Below are positions 34,588-50,657 of a DNA stretch of 64,000 nucleotides, one piece after another; position 1 is the first letter of the stretch; each line of letters starts with the position of its first letter. The stretch is from Paragyromitra xinjiangensis (lineage: Eukaryota; Ascomycota; Pezizomycetes; Pezizales; Discinaceae), in NCBI GenBank assembly GCA_038503065.1, contig JBCAMK010000001.1, forward strand, positions 930,001 through 994,000, given 5' to 3'. A model generated the notes under the pieces. That model ran no database searches. It was not told where the DNA came from and worked only from the letters and a program-made list of their open reading frames with translations. The position numbers were made by a program, and so were the translations under genes.

Positions 34588-35409
34588 AGCGACCCTAAGC
34601 CCTCCAAGGTGTGCTGAGGAGGAAGAGCTTCACATGCGCTCAAGGTATCTTTTTACCTAACCCTAGCCCTATACGAATGCGGCCCTTCAATGTAGCCAAG
34701 CCTTATGAACCAGAAAGTAAACCTCACTATAATCAGAGATCAATGATCACTCATCATCAATTTCTCCCTATGCTTCCCCATAATGTGCTCGAAATCCCAC
34801 AAATATCAAGTTATTGTGCCCTGTAGTATTGAACACGGGTTAGAGGCGTGAACTCCCAACGCAGAAGCAGAATAAAATGATTAATTGTTGTCGGCTCGAA
34901 AAGCCCAAAGACGAGATTTTTTTATTTCTAGAAGATTTATTCGACTAAACTAGACATTTTACAGTAGCGCACACACACTTAATAAAGCCTCCAACCATTG
35001 AGAGATGCGTTCTTCAGTATAGATACGGGTCCCATTTTCCTTCTTGATTCCGTTCTCGATAACTAAGCTTCGATATTATCCACAGTCACTTTCATTTAAG
35101 GAAAAAAGGGAAAGTTCAGTTTCTTTTCCATGTTCACTCTTGAAAACCACTACCCGAATGCTTAGTAGAAATTACTGAAAGAATTTCGAATGCCTAATCG
35201 CCCATCACCAGAACGCTCATATGAGTACGAGGCTAGAGAGATTGGAAATATGGGGCGACAAAAAATCAGACGCTATCCAGTAGATAATTTTGATTTCGAC
35301 TTCCCGAAGCGACAAGTTTTCACTGCGAAGATAAAATGACCGTCTGCCCCCTCCGCGATATCCCTCTTCTTTCTTTCCCCAATGTCGACGAACTACTTGT
35401 TAAACCATC
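34588..35409. other. Spacer upstream of the ENA gene
   Basis: AT-rich sequence with a small ORF at 35190-35339 (described separately). Otherwise no supported gene. Confidence 0.45.
35190..35339 (+). other. Small ORF (49 aa) just upstream of ENA, possible uORF
   Basis: ATG-started frame reading MPNRPSPERSYEYEAREI and ending KRQVFTAKIK, 70 bp before the ENA start codon. It is rich in charged residues. It could be an upstream ORF in the ENA leader, or chance. No family recognised. Confidence 0.3.
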
Positions 35410-38400
35410 ATGTCCAGCAAAAACTCTGGGCCCGTAAAGCCTACTTTCTCCAGATTTCCCTATCAGCTTTCTGCCGAGCAGGTTGCGGATGAGTTAGATA
35501 CAAACGTCGAAACCGGACTGTCTGCTACTGAAGCTGAGCAGTACCGAAGCAAATATGGTGACAATGTGCTGAATGGGGGCGAAGCAGTTCCAATTTGGAA
35601 GGTCCTTTTCAAGCAAGTTAGCAATGCAATGTAAGGTTTCCCCTCCGCCATCCTATCTATAATCATTTTTGTGGGTAAGTTGTTAAATCGTGCTATGCTA
35701 ATATTTCACAGGATCTTGTAAGTTCTCTCTCCAGGAAAATCCGCGACTCTCATGCTAATCTCGGGTCAGGGTTCTGATATTAGCAATGTGTTTATCCTAT
35801 GGCGTCAAAGACTGGATAGAAGGTGGTGTAATTACTGCGGTCATCATCTTGAACGTTACAATTGGGTTTTACCAAGAATATAGGGCGTACGTTGCCAGCC
35901 ACGGAAACCCTTTTAATGCGCAAAGTTGACGGTAAATAGTGAGCAGACAATGGACTCACTTCGAAGTCTTTCAAGTCCTACCGCCACTGTTCTAAGAGAT
36001 GGAAACATCAACCACGTTCCAAGCATCACTGTGGTACCTGGCGATATCGTGGAATTGAAGACGGGAGATGTGGTTCCTGCTGATCTTAGGCTTTTTGAAA
36101 CTATGAATTTCGAAACCGATGAGGCTTTGCTCACTGGAGAATCTCTCCCTGTTCATAAAGACCCCGACATTTTTCTCGAATCCGAAATGGGTGTTGGAGA
36201 TCGCATCAATATGGCCTTTTCGTCCACAACAGTTACAAAGGGGCGTGCTCGTGGGATCGCGACTGGTACCGGAATGAGCACAGAAATTGGGGCGATCGCC
36301 GGGGCTCTCGCTGGGAAAACCAAACATCCAAGTCGATCGATGTCTCGAAAAAAGCACGGATCTTTCCAACCAGTGAAAGGTGCAACCCTTAAAACCTGGG
36401 ATGGGATCGGAAAATTACTTGGGCTCACGGTAGGCACCCCGTTGCAGAAAAAGCTGTCAAAATTGGCATATATGCTTTTAGGGTGTGCCGTTCTGCTTGC
36501 CATCATAGTTTTTGCAGTAAACAAATTCAAAATTAACCATGAAGTTATCATTTATGCCATCTCACTCGGTATGCTCCCTCCTTAAGACTTCCGATGATCG
36601 TAGAATGCTGAATACCTCACAGGAATTTCGATTATCCCAGAGTCTTTGATTGCCGTTTTAACGATAACGATGGCCATCGGGATGAAGCATATGGCCTCGA
36701 AAAGAGTGATCGTACGCAAACTAGATGCCCTTGAGGCGCTAGGAGGCATCACTAATATCTGTTCCGACAAAACTGGGACGCTAACTCAAGGAAAGATGGT
36801 TGCCCGTAAGGCCTGGATCCCTGGCATCGGCATATACAGCATCAATCGTAGTCAGGATGCAGCTGATCCAACTTCAGGATGGATTCGACTTGGTCCTGCT
36901 TCCAGCATCCAGGTCAGCCCAGAAGAGATTCGCGCAGACCCGAAGGAAGAAAATGATCAGACGCGTCCCACATTGACATTTGCAGACGATCCCAGGTCTG
37001 AGAAAGATAGAGATGTCATTTTTGACGAAGACGAAGATGAAGACGAAAAAGAAATTCCGGAGAACTACGTCATTCCAGAAATAGTAGAGGAGCTAGAAGC
37101 ATTCTTGCATTCTGCTGCCCTTTGCAACCTGGCTACTGTGAGATTCGACAAGGAGAAAGCTACCTGGCAAGCCACCGGTGATCCAACGGAGGTAATAAAT
37201 TTAAATCTATATCTACCAGAACCTTAGGATTTGCTAATATTGATCCTTCATAGATTGCCCTTCAAGTTCTTGCTCACCGGTTTGATTATGGGAAGAAGAA
37301 ACTTGTTTCGGATGGATGGCACCAATTTGGAGAATATCCTTTCGACAGTGATGTCAAACGGATGTCCGTAGTATTCCAAGAGCCTAACGATGGGAACCAT
37401 ATGATTTTTGTCAAGGGGGCTGTTGAAAGAATCATTGATCTCTGTACCACCGTCGGATTCGGTGATTATAATCAACCAATGACTGAGGAAACGAAAGTCA
37501 TTATTACCGAGCAAATGAATCTTTTAGCTAACCAAGGACTGGTGAGTCTTAAAAGCATCTCAGAAACTCCTCATTTACCTCAACTAACATTCCATACAAG
37601 CGTGTTCTTGCTATTGCACGTCGCGTTGTTGAAGATCCCCCCGACGATTGGAACGAATTTCCCCGAGATCAAGTCGAGCAAGATCTCACGCTTGTGGGTC
37701 TTGCCGGGCTATACGACCCACCTCGTGAGGAAACCAAAGGAGCCGTTAGGCAATGTACAGAAGCTGGGATTCAGGTACATATGTTAACTGGCGACCATCC
37801 TGGGACCGCTAGCGCCATAGCTCGTGAAGTTGGAATTGTTCCTAAAGACTTCGGCACACTCCCTGCTGATGTTGCACGTAGCATGGTTAAAACTGCTGCT
37901 GAATTCGATGCCTTGACCGAGGGAGAGATCGATGCTCTCCCGGCACTCCCTTTCGTCATTGCCAGGTGTGCCCCCCATACCAAAGTACGCATGATCGACG
38001 CCCTTCATCGCAGAAACCGATATGCAGCGATGACCGGAGATGGTGTGAACGATTCCCCCAGTTTGAAGAGAGCTGACGTTGGGATTGCTATGGGCCTTGG
38101 AGGATCTGACGTTGCTAAATCGGCGTCTGATATTGTGCTCACCGATGATAACTTCGCAAGTATTGTGAGCGCCATTGCCGAAGGAAGAAGAATGTTTGAC
38201 AACATCCAAAAGGTAGGAAAATCCCTGGCACTCCGAAACTAAATATTAGCTAACCGCAAAACATAGTTTGTCCTTCATCTTTTAGTTTCCAATGTTGGGG
38301 AAGTCCTTCTTTTGATTGTAGGACTCGCTTTTCGAGACAAAAACAACTTTTCAGTCTTCCCGCTTTCTCCACTCGAAATTCTTTGGATTAACATGCTCAC

Positions 38401-39207
38401 GAGCTCTTTCCCCGCATTTGGGCTAGGCCTGGAAACCGCCACGTCTGGTATTATGATGCGGGAGCCTCACGACTCTAGGGCGGGTGTATTCACAAACCAG
38501 ATCCTAGTCGACATGATGGTGTACGGAACCCTCATGGGAACTTGCTGCCTATCTACTTTTATCATCATAGTTTATGGTGCCGGGGGTGGGAATCTTGGAG
38601 AAGGCTGCAACGCTAAATATTCCGAAAGCTGCGATGTAGTCTTTAGAGCCAGAGCAGCTGTGTTTGCAGAAGTGACCTGGTTAATCTTGATATCTGCATG
38701 GGAATTCAAGAGCATCCGACGAAGTATGTTCAGGCTCGATCCTCATCAGACGAAAAGCAGGTTCCCATTCTTCAAAGATGTAGTAACCCAGACAAGAATC
38801 CCTCTTATCCACCATAAAGACGCTAACTAATATCGCTCGCATCATAGGTCTACGAAAACAAATTTCTCTTCTATTCAGTCGTCATTGGTGCCCTCTCAGT
38901 ATTTCCGGTCGTGTACATTCCGGGTCTGAACAAAGATGTTTTCAAACATCAAGCAATCACCTGGGAATGGGCACTGTCGTGTGGCTCCATCCCTATCTTC
39001 ATATTTGGGGTTGAGGTCTGGAAGTTTATGAAGCGCCATTGGGGTCTCTTTAACGGCGGCATCTCAGACAGGGTCAAGAAGGATGCCTCTTTAAACCTTA
39101 AACAGGGGTTCTTCTCACAAGACGTGGCCGGGCCCCGCAGGCGGAGGCTCTCGTGGTCGAAGAGGAAACCGGTTATCGTAGAAGATGAAGTCATTCAGAT
39201 GACTTGA
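35410..39207 (+). CDS. ENA1: ENA-type (P2D) Na+/K+ efflux P-type ATPase
   Basis: Plasma-membrane ATPase that exports Na+, Li+ or K+ under salt or alkaline stress. Starts MSSKNSGPVKPTFSRFPYQL. Exon 1 (35410-35630) joins a 6-nt microexon (35712-35717) and the exon from 35770, giving SNAMILVLILAM, the family's usual reading. Motifs: YQEYRAEQTMDSLRSL; DEALLTGESLPVHKD; IPESLIAVLTITMAIGMK; CSDKTGTLTQGKMVARKAW (phosphorylated Asp); HSAALCNLAT; MIFVKGAVERI; HMLTGDHPGTASAIAREVG; MTGDGVNDSPSLKRADVG. Membrane helices follow at the C-terminus (WINMLTSSFPAFGLGLE). An acidic loop sits after the phosphorylation site. About nine introns. Whether it prefers Na+ or K+ cannot be told. Confidence 0.94.
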
Positions 39208-39798
39208 GTTCGTGGATTTAAGCTAAAGTGGGAGAGAAAACTGGGAAAGATTATTTAGTTAACTTTAGTAAATATTTATCACATATTCCGCGTTTCTTTA
39301 CGACCGGTCTTCTCGCCTGCTTTTGGTTTTATTCTAGTTGGTTTTTTCTATTTAGATCTGGGGGAAAGCAAATTATAAATAGAAACTTTATCGCACAGGA
39401 TCGGACTCTATGCTCATTGAGCCAGCCAGCCAGCTAGCTAGCTGAAATTGATGTTGGGTGAAAGTATTTACTAATACGTGCGTATTCATCAATTTGCTAT
39501 CATTGTAGAATTAGATTTCGTTGGGCGGAATATCACGACTTTTAGAAAGCCTCAAGCTCAAGAACAGCAGGATCATAGCATTTCACATGCAAATCCCGAC
39601 GTGCCCAAAGCAATCCAGAATCCCGAGTTAAATATGCCTACCGAGTGATGGTTTATGATCCACGAACTATGATCTCACATTTCTAGGACCCGAGTTTTGC
39701 ACACATTTTACTTTAGGCCGATAGTTTATTTTCCCCACTCCCCAGACAAAACTTATCTATTGACCCAAGAGAACTCCTACAAGAAAATCAACCGGACT
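39208..39798. other. Convergent 3' region of ENA and THS1
   Basis: AT-rich 3' UTR sequence. It contains a short GCCA/GCTA tetranucleotide tract at about 39420-39441. No gene supported. Confidence 0.5.
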
Positions 39799-42367
39799 TT
39801 AAATACCGTTGACAAGTCTCCTCTCATCCTTTAGTTTGCATAGTTTTTCCAACGCCTCCTGAACCGGAATGAGTTCTCCCTTTGTTTGAGTATTAGGATC
39901 ATCTCTGTTCCTGATATTGACCGTCCTCGTCTCACGTTCCTGAGCTCCAACAACTATATTCAAACATTAGCACAAAGTACAAACCAATGGGCATTAGGAA
40001 GAAATACGCACCGAAAATGAAATTGTACTGTTGCAGCTGTCCTGTCCTGATCTTCTTTGCCATAGTATTCGGGCCAATATCGATATCCACGTGCATCAAC
40101 TTCTCCCGGAACAATGTCTGGAGTTCAAGCACGTAGTCATTCGCAGCAGCCATGACAGGGATGATGAGAATTTGTCTAGGACTCAGCCAGAAAGGCCATT
40201 TGCCTCCGAAATGCTCTGTCAAAATCGCAATGAAACGTTCAACACTACCGAAGATAGCCCTGTGAATCATGACGGGCCTCTTGTAGTGTGAAACCTCCTC
40301 CTTATCTTCCCCTTCTTTCGCCTTAATGACCTCACCCGTGTTGTATTCCAACTTGAACCGCTGTGGGAGCTGGAAGTCGAGCTGGATGGTGGCGCACTGG
40401 TGTTCACGGCGGAGAGCATCGGATATGGTGATATCGATCTTAGGGCCGTAGAATGCACCATCACCGGGGTTGAATTCCCATTGTCCTCCACCGGCAGCAG
40501 TGAATTCTTCCAAGGCGGACTGCAGTTGGCTTTCTGCAAGATTCCATGTCTCAATCTCACCGACATACTTTTCGGGGCGGGTAGACAGCTTCAACTTAAA
40601 AGTGAAGCCGAGCATGCCATAAACGTGTCTAAGGAAGTCGAAAAGCCCATGGATTTCTTGCTTCACCTGCTCTTCCGTACAGAAGATATGAGTATCATCC
40701 TGTTGGAACCTCCTCACTCTGGTCAACCCGGTAAGCGCACCAGAGAACTCATTACGATGAATGACTCCAAAATCAGCAACCCGCCATGGTAGTTCTCGAT
40801 AACTACGCTCGCGGTGACCAAACAGCAAACAGTGGCCCGGGCAGTTCATGGGCTTAAGGCCGAACTTATCTTTCTCAATATCAATTACGAACATGTTCTC
40901 CTGGTAATTTTGCCAATGCCCGCTGGTCTCCCAGAGCTTGGAGTTGTACATATTCGGAGTGATAACCTCCTCGTATCCGCGCTTCCAGTACTCGGAACGG
41001 AGGAATTCGACAAGGGTGTTGTAGATCCTTGTGCCGTGTGGGAGGAAGAAACAAGACCCCGGAGATAGCTCATGGAAGAAGAATAGCTCCTGTTCCTTTC
41101 CGATCTTGCGATGATCACGCTTGGCAGCTTCTTCGAGCATCTTTTTGTGCTCATCGAGTTGCTTTTTGTCTGGGAAACTGATTCCATAAATACGCTGCAG
41201 CGACTCATTCTTGGCATCGCCGAGGAAGTAGGATGAAGAGTTCTATAGGCGCAGTGGGTCAGAACGCATTGAAGCATACCCTTGCGCGGGCTTTGGAGCT
41301 ACCTTCATGACCTGGAAAGCCTTTATCCTACCAGTGTTAGGCACATGCGGCCCAATGCACAGATCGATCAACGGCCCACATCTGTAAACGGTAGTGCTGG
41401 TACCATCTGGAACCTTCGATCCAATCAAAACTTGCTTGAACTTGTTGTGCTTGAACATCTCCAGGAGGTTCTCCTTTGTCACAACTAAGCGCTCAAATGG
41501 CTGTTTCTCCTTGATCGCTTTTTGTGCGATGGTCTCAAGGGGCTTGTAGTCAGTCGCAGTAACAACTTCTTCCCCGGCGAGACCCATTTCGTAGAAGAAG
41601 CCGTCATCCGTTGGGGGACCAAGACAAAGATGGCATCCGAACCTGCGCTCTGCGGCTTCACCGAGAACGTGTGCAGAAGAGTGCCAAAACACGCGCTTTC
41701 CTGTTGTAATACATTGCACATGAGCAACTGGATTCGAGACAGTGAGTCATAGCTCCACAAACCTTCTTGGTTTTCGAAGTCGAGCAATTCCAGACGACAA
41801 GACTTCTCTAATGGTCTTTCCAGATCCCATAACTCGCCATCAACCTTAGAGATAACAGTCTTCTCGAAAAGACTCTTGCTTATGTTGCGGGCGATAATCG
41901 CGGGGGTGGTTTCCCAGGACTTTCCGGCGACAATCGAGCCATTAGGCAAGGTGACAGTGATTTCCTCACGAGGTTTTGCTATTAAAAACAATGATCAGAG
42001 AACCCCCAGGAAGAAAGCGAGTAACTAAGGCAACCAAGATCTACATACAGGCAACTTCAGCGTCATATTCGGATTTCAACTTTTCGAACAATTGGATTCT
42101 GTGAGGAATATATTCCGGGACAGGATCGAGCTAAGTAGAAAAATTTAGTCAGATGTATTTTTTTTTCGAATTGAAGTAAAAACTACGGAGCAGCAACAGG
42201 CGGAGAATTACCTCTAAGGGTGTAGCATCGACAGGCGCCTTTGCTTTCTTTGCTTTCTTCTCGCCTCTGGGCTTGGAGTCTGCAGGCTTGGATTCCGCCG
42301 CTGTAGGGGCATCGCTGCCCAGAGTAACGTTCTTAACGCTTTCGACGAGCTCGGCCGCTTTATCCAT
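39799..42367 (-). CDS. THS1: Cytosolic threonyl-tRNA synthetase
   Basis: Charges tRNA-Thr with threonine. Read on the minus strand it begins [17 protein letters not shown] with a Lys/Ala-rich N-terminal extension typical of the eukaryotic cytosolic enzyme, and has no evident mitochondrial presequence. A TGS domain follows ([20 protein letters not shown]), then the editing domain with zinc-binding [16 protein letters not shown], and [17 protein letters not shown]. The class II catalytic core has motif 2 ([18 protein letters not shown]) with [14 protein letters not shown], and motif 3 near [17 protein letters not shown]. The anticodon-binding domain starts at [17 protein letters not shown]. The last exon, from about 39950 down, ends [11 protein letters not shown]. 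Six or so introns. Confidence 0.95.
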
Positions 42368-43228
42368 GAGGTTGATTTAGCTTTCCGAAAAAAAGGCGCG
42401 AGAAAATAGATTTGCACGATGAGGGAGCGGGGTTGTTTTGTTGCCCTGAGATGCTCGTTCTATATAAAACGCGGGGTGTCTTGGCGACCCTTTATCTGTT
42501 TATCAGTCATGAATCATCACCATCTCGCCTCAATTCAAACACGAACGCCGAATGCTTTTGAGTCAGAGATTCCTTCAAGCCAAATCTTTAATCTATTCAA
42601 TTGCCATACGGCTCCAGTGTCAAGTACCCACTCCGTGCAAATTAGCCTCTGTTTCTCAACGCTCCGTGACTCACTTTCTTACAAAAACCCATTTCTGTTG
42701 ACTGTGGCATTCATTTATGCCTCGTATTAATCCATATCAGCCAGGCAAGGCGGTGGCATCTACCCAAGGAGCCAGTAATTTGAGCTTCGTATTGAGAAGA
42801 GAAATTTTACACAAATACAATGTAGATTAACCTTTAATCGTCACGCAGCCCTCCTGCTATTGATCACATACCATCACTCGGGCTCAGACCCCGGATTATA
42901 GAAATAGCCCTGCACCCCCGAAAGCGAAAATTTACACACTTCCTAAGCTCTTTAACATGGACTGTTGTTTGAATCACAGAATCAGCAAGGCATAGAATGT
43001 AGTTCAGCGGCACTACTGGAATAAAGCAAAAGACAAATCACCCCTAGGCATAATCACTCGTTTCAATCACATCAGATCTTAACCAATATCCTAGTCTTTC
43101 TATAGCACTCATCCTAATTTCCCAGCAGGTCATCTATCGTTACTTAATTAACCACAAACCCTAACTAACTAATCTTCCAATGAAAAACAACATTCCACCC
43201 AGCCAGTCCCACCATTTTTTCTATCGGT
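42368..43228. other. Spacer between PRP5 and THS1
   Basis: Should hold the THS1 promoter and the PRP5 3' UTR. A plus-strand ATG frame at 42717-42830 (37 codons, starting MPRINPYQPGKAVAS) is the only tidy small ORF; nothing else supports it. AAACCCTAAC occurs at 43156. Confidence 0.4.
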
Positions 43229-47074
<3,846 letters not shown>

Positions 47075-47565
47075 GATGGGATCCTGTAAGGTCAGTTTTT
47101 AAGAAATTTGTTTGGTGAGAAGAATTATCGCAAAACAGATGTCCCAGCTCCCAGGTAGAGAGGCAAAGACAACCGTCAAACCGGGATTAGGTGCCAAGAT
47201 CCATTAATTGGATGAGTCAGCCAGACGGTTTCTTCGGTGAGGCCTCAACAATAAATTGGTCGTCACTCAACTTCAAGAACTCTCCATCTCCAGAGTAAAT
47301 CTTCAATTTGTTCGCTGTAGAAATTGAAGATAGCCAGACCACTCCCCTTGCCCCAAGCACCAATAAAAAATCACCCAATTTAAAAACTCCCCCAGGCCAA
47401 TCACAGCATATGATATCCCTAATATACAAAAAGCCAAGCGCTCGCAGTAAACCAAATTCACCACATCCCACCCAAGAAAAGTCAAGGAAATTAAACAGAG
47501 AATACCAGCAGATACCACCCACAATTTCAATCATTTACACCAGAATAATGACCCCAAAACGAACC
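47075..47565. other. Spacer upstream of PRP5
   Basis: Lies between the PRP5 start and the kinase stop. Probable PRP5 promoter and kinase 3' UTR. Plus- and minus-strand frames here are AT-rich and unsupported. Confidence 0.4.
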
Positions 47566-50094
47566 TCAACAAAGCATAACTTGATCGTCGTTATCATCAG
47601 CTCCCTCTGATAAATCATCCTGCATCAAGACTTGTCAGCTTACAATTCCCTAAATTAAAAAATAAGAAGGCACATACCATATCAGCCGCTAAATCTCGAT
47701 GCCATGCATCACTGGCTCTTCTCGTCGCTGCTGCGTCCTCCTCGTTCTTATCAAACAATGATTCGGGCTCTGCAATCATTCCAACGAACGCAACGGGAGA
47801 GGGAGAATGCGAATCCGAAGTCTTGATAAAATTATCCTCCTGAAGTGGTGGAGTTGGTAGAGGTGGGGAAGAAGGTGGCGAAGAAAGTAAGTTTTCTCCG
47901 AGTGTCATGTTGGTCGCATCATCGTTGGTGATTAAAGAAGTTTCGGGGACAGAATTATCGGTTTCTTCGCCCCCAGGATCGTCGAGGCTATTTACATCTT
48001 CCTCTCCAAAGTTGAAATCGAGTGGGCTTGAAGAACGTTCCCGCTTCACCTCATTCAATTGCAGCTGATCTTTGGGAAGAGGTGAGTCGGATATATCTTC
48101 CCACAGCGAGCGGTAGGGAGATAGCGCACGATATGGAGAAGGAGAACTGGAGGGAGAAGGTGGACATTCAGCTGGCGGTGGTAATAGCTCTGTTTCCAAC
48201 TCGCCTGGTGATGGCTCTTGGACACCTTCACCATCACCAGCGCTGAGCAGCTGCTCAAGTCTCTCATCTGACTGTCCAGTGAGAATTGGTATGCCATCAA
48301 CTTCACCCCCATCTTCCCTCAGAGAATCCAACTCCAGTTGGTCTTCAACACCATCCACCACGTCACTCTGCAAGCCTCCATCATCCATTCCTCCTGTCAA
48401 AAGAATCCCCCAATCACCCAAAAGTTGCCTGACCAGCCAAGGATGTTTCAACATTCCAGTGACCGTTTTCCGTCTCCTAACTCCAACCTCTATCATATCC
48501 ATCAAAAAGTCCACCATCCCCACATTCCTTGTGGCCTCGTCTAAAAAATTCCTCAATATCCCTTTCTTTTCTGGCCTCGTTTCACCAACACCCCGCCCCC
48601 GCGATCCTTTTCGCTTCCTCTTTCTCGGTGTGAACACAATCGGCTCGAGAGAGATGTCATCATACACATCCGTATAATACATCCCTCCTGCATATTCTCT
48701 AACACTCCCTACCAATTCCACAGTCCTCCGGACCAACGCTTCCCTCCCCTGAACCCTACTTCTCATCAGCTCCCTTGCCTCCAAGCCCTCACCCACCACT
48801 TCCCTATCGAGCAGCATCTCCACCGCAATCACACCAGCACTCCAAACATCCATGACCCTGCTCAACGGACCACTTCCTAGAAGAACCTCCGGGGCACGGT
48901 AACAAGCGCTCTGCACGTCAAAGTCATCGAGATACGCCTCTCTGTCCTCCGGGCGGATAGCATTCCCGAAATCGATAATCTTTATCCGGTTGGAGGTGGG
49001 GAGGAAGAGAACATTGGCGGGCGTGAGGTCTGCATGTATCAGCTTGTGGGAATGAAGCGAAAGCAGCCCTGACAGCAGTTGTACAAGTATTTTAGCCAAC
49101 GAGAGGTGGCGGTGAGGACATGCTAGTTTTGAATGTACATCCTGTGATAGGCAGGCACACGCCGGCAGTGACACGGGTCGTGCAGAATCCAAAGCCTCCA
49201 AGACGAGATGGAAATGATTCGTTTCGGAGAAGAAGTACGTTATCGGAGATATAATATGCCTTGGTTTCTCTCCCCCCTGTGAATGCAGAAACTCCAGCAG
49301 CGAGAATTCATTCTCGCCAATTGAGCTGTACGGCTGCTTTAAGCGTTTTATAGCGACTGTTTTACGGCGCAGATCAGGCGGTTCGGGCTCTGTAGGAACT
49401 TCTTCTGCGAGGTAGGTGGTGGAGAAATTCCCATGGCCGAGGATCTTGCGGATACGGTAGCAAGAGCCGAGAAGTGTGTTCTCTGAGAGGTAAGGTTCCT
49501 GATTGCCTCCGTCTCCACATTCTGCGACATGCTCTTGCATCGTTCTCCCCCCCTCTCCATCCTTCCCAGCTTCCTCCGTAACATGAGATTGCAGTCGAGG
49601 TGATCCGAAACATGAGATGGCATCGGTGTATGGACCCACAGAAGTGCTTTTGTCCCCACCAGATGCACAAGGCAGTAAAGTGACTGGAGCTGCGATGGAT
49701 AGAGCGAGACCTATGCCACCAATTAACACTTCCTTTATCCTCCCAACTAAGAGGAAACCATACATTCGCTCCCCACTTCTCCTCCTCCTCCCCCATCAGC
49801 GGTAATTGCCGTCTCCTCTCTCTTTTGTTCCGATGGGTATTGTGAGCTTTGTGCATCATCAACGATCCCAGACCCAAGCTTGACCAAGCGAACTTCCTCC
49901 AGCGCCATCCCAGCCACCTGTTCAGCCCTCTTCCTCTTCCTTGATTTTGCAATCGCCTCTCCCTTCCTCGTCTTCCTCTTCCTCCTCGCACCTTCCCCCT
50001 CCACAATACTCTCTGTCGAACCACCGGCAATATCCCTATTCTCTTTATCAGATCCCACTGTAGTCCTTTTTCGATTCAAGCTTCGCAAAGTCAT
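47566..50094 (-). CDS. DYRK-like CMGC protein kinase
   Basis: Three exons join in phase: 49764-50094, 47678-49689 and 47566-47619, giving 798 aa. The N-terminus is basic with nuclear-signal-like clusters (MTLRSLNRKRTT, KSRKRKRAE). The kinase domain starts near residue 165: glycine loop LGHGNFSTTYLAEE, VAIKRLK (catalytic Lys), catalytic loop LIHADLTPANVLF (HRD replaced by HAD, with Asp kept and Lys replaced by Thr), IIDFGNA (DFG), and VQSACYRAPEVLLG followed by MDVWSAGVIAVEML. The VQS.YRAPEVLLG segment is CMGC, nearest to DYRK/PRP4-like kinases. A KRKRKG insert and a long acidic Ser/Pro-rich tail follow. The proposed last exon adds an acidic end (DDLSEGADDNDD). If not spliced, the second exon stops at 47615. 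Substrate unknown. Confidence 0.8.
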
Positions 50095-50657
50095 AGTCGT
50101 AGAGCAAACGCGAGCGCTAGTAGCATGGCACGTGCCGTGCAAGGCGCAAGCGCGCTAGATGTAGAAACCCGTTGCGGTATCTCAAGGGCAAGAGAGAGAG
50201 CTGGTGGAAGGTGACTGAATTGCGCGAATTGTCAATGGTTGGTTGCGATGGGGGGGGCGCGTTGAAGATTGAGAATGGAACTAACGGTAGTTGCCCTGTC
50301 CTGCTCCATGTAACCAGGGTGAATCATTATTCCCGCCTGCCAGAATTCGGCAACGGTTCTTGGCCTGGCTCTTTGGAATATAGAACCTGGATTGAATTAG
50401 ATAGCGCCGTGTTGATAATTGTCGTGATTTTTTGATTTTTTTGACGCGCTAGTTCGTATCATGGCGTTTCGGCTACAGGTGAAGACTTCAAGAAATAATA
50501 GATGGATAATTATAATTGCAATATGCTTATAGCAGCAATACACGTGCATATCTAGTTAAAGTTCTTAATTGATGCTCAAGACACCCCAATGCTCCCGAAA
50601 TTATCATCTCAATGGGAGACTTCTCATAAAGCCATAAATCCATAACCCCATTAAACT
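50095..50657. other. Spacer upstream of the kinase
   Basis: Contains the kinase promoter and the 3' end of the next gene. CACGTG cores occur near 50130 and 50541. No coding sequence supported. Confidence 0.4.

Noticed and set aside
42419..42730. 103-aa plus-strand ORF upstream of THS1
   Set aside because: It overlaps the THS1 promoter, has no recognisable domain and random-like composition.
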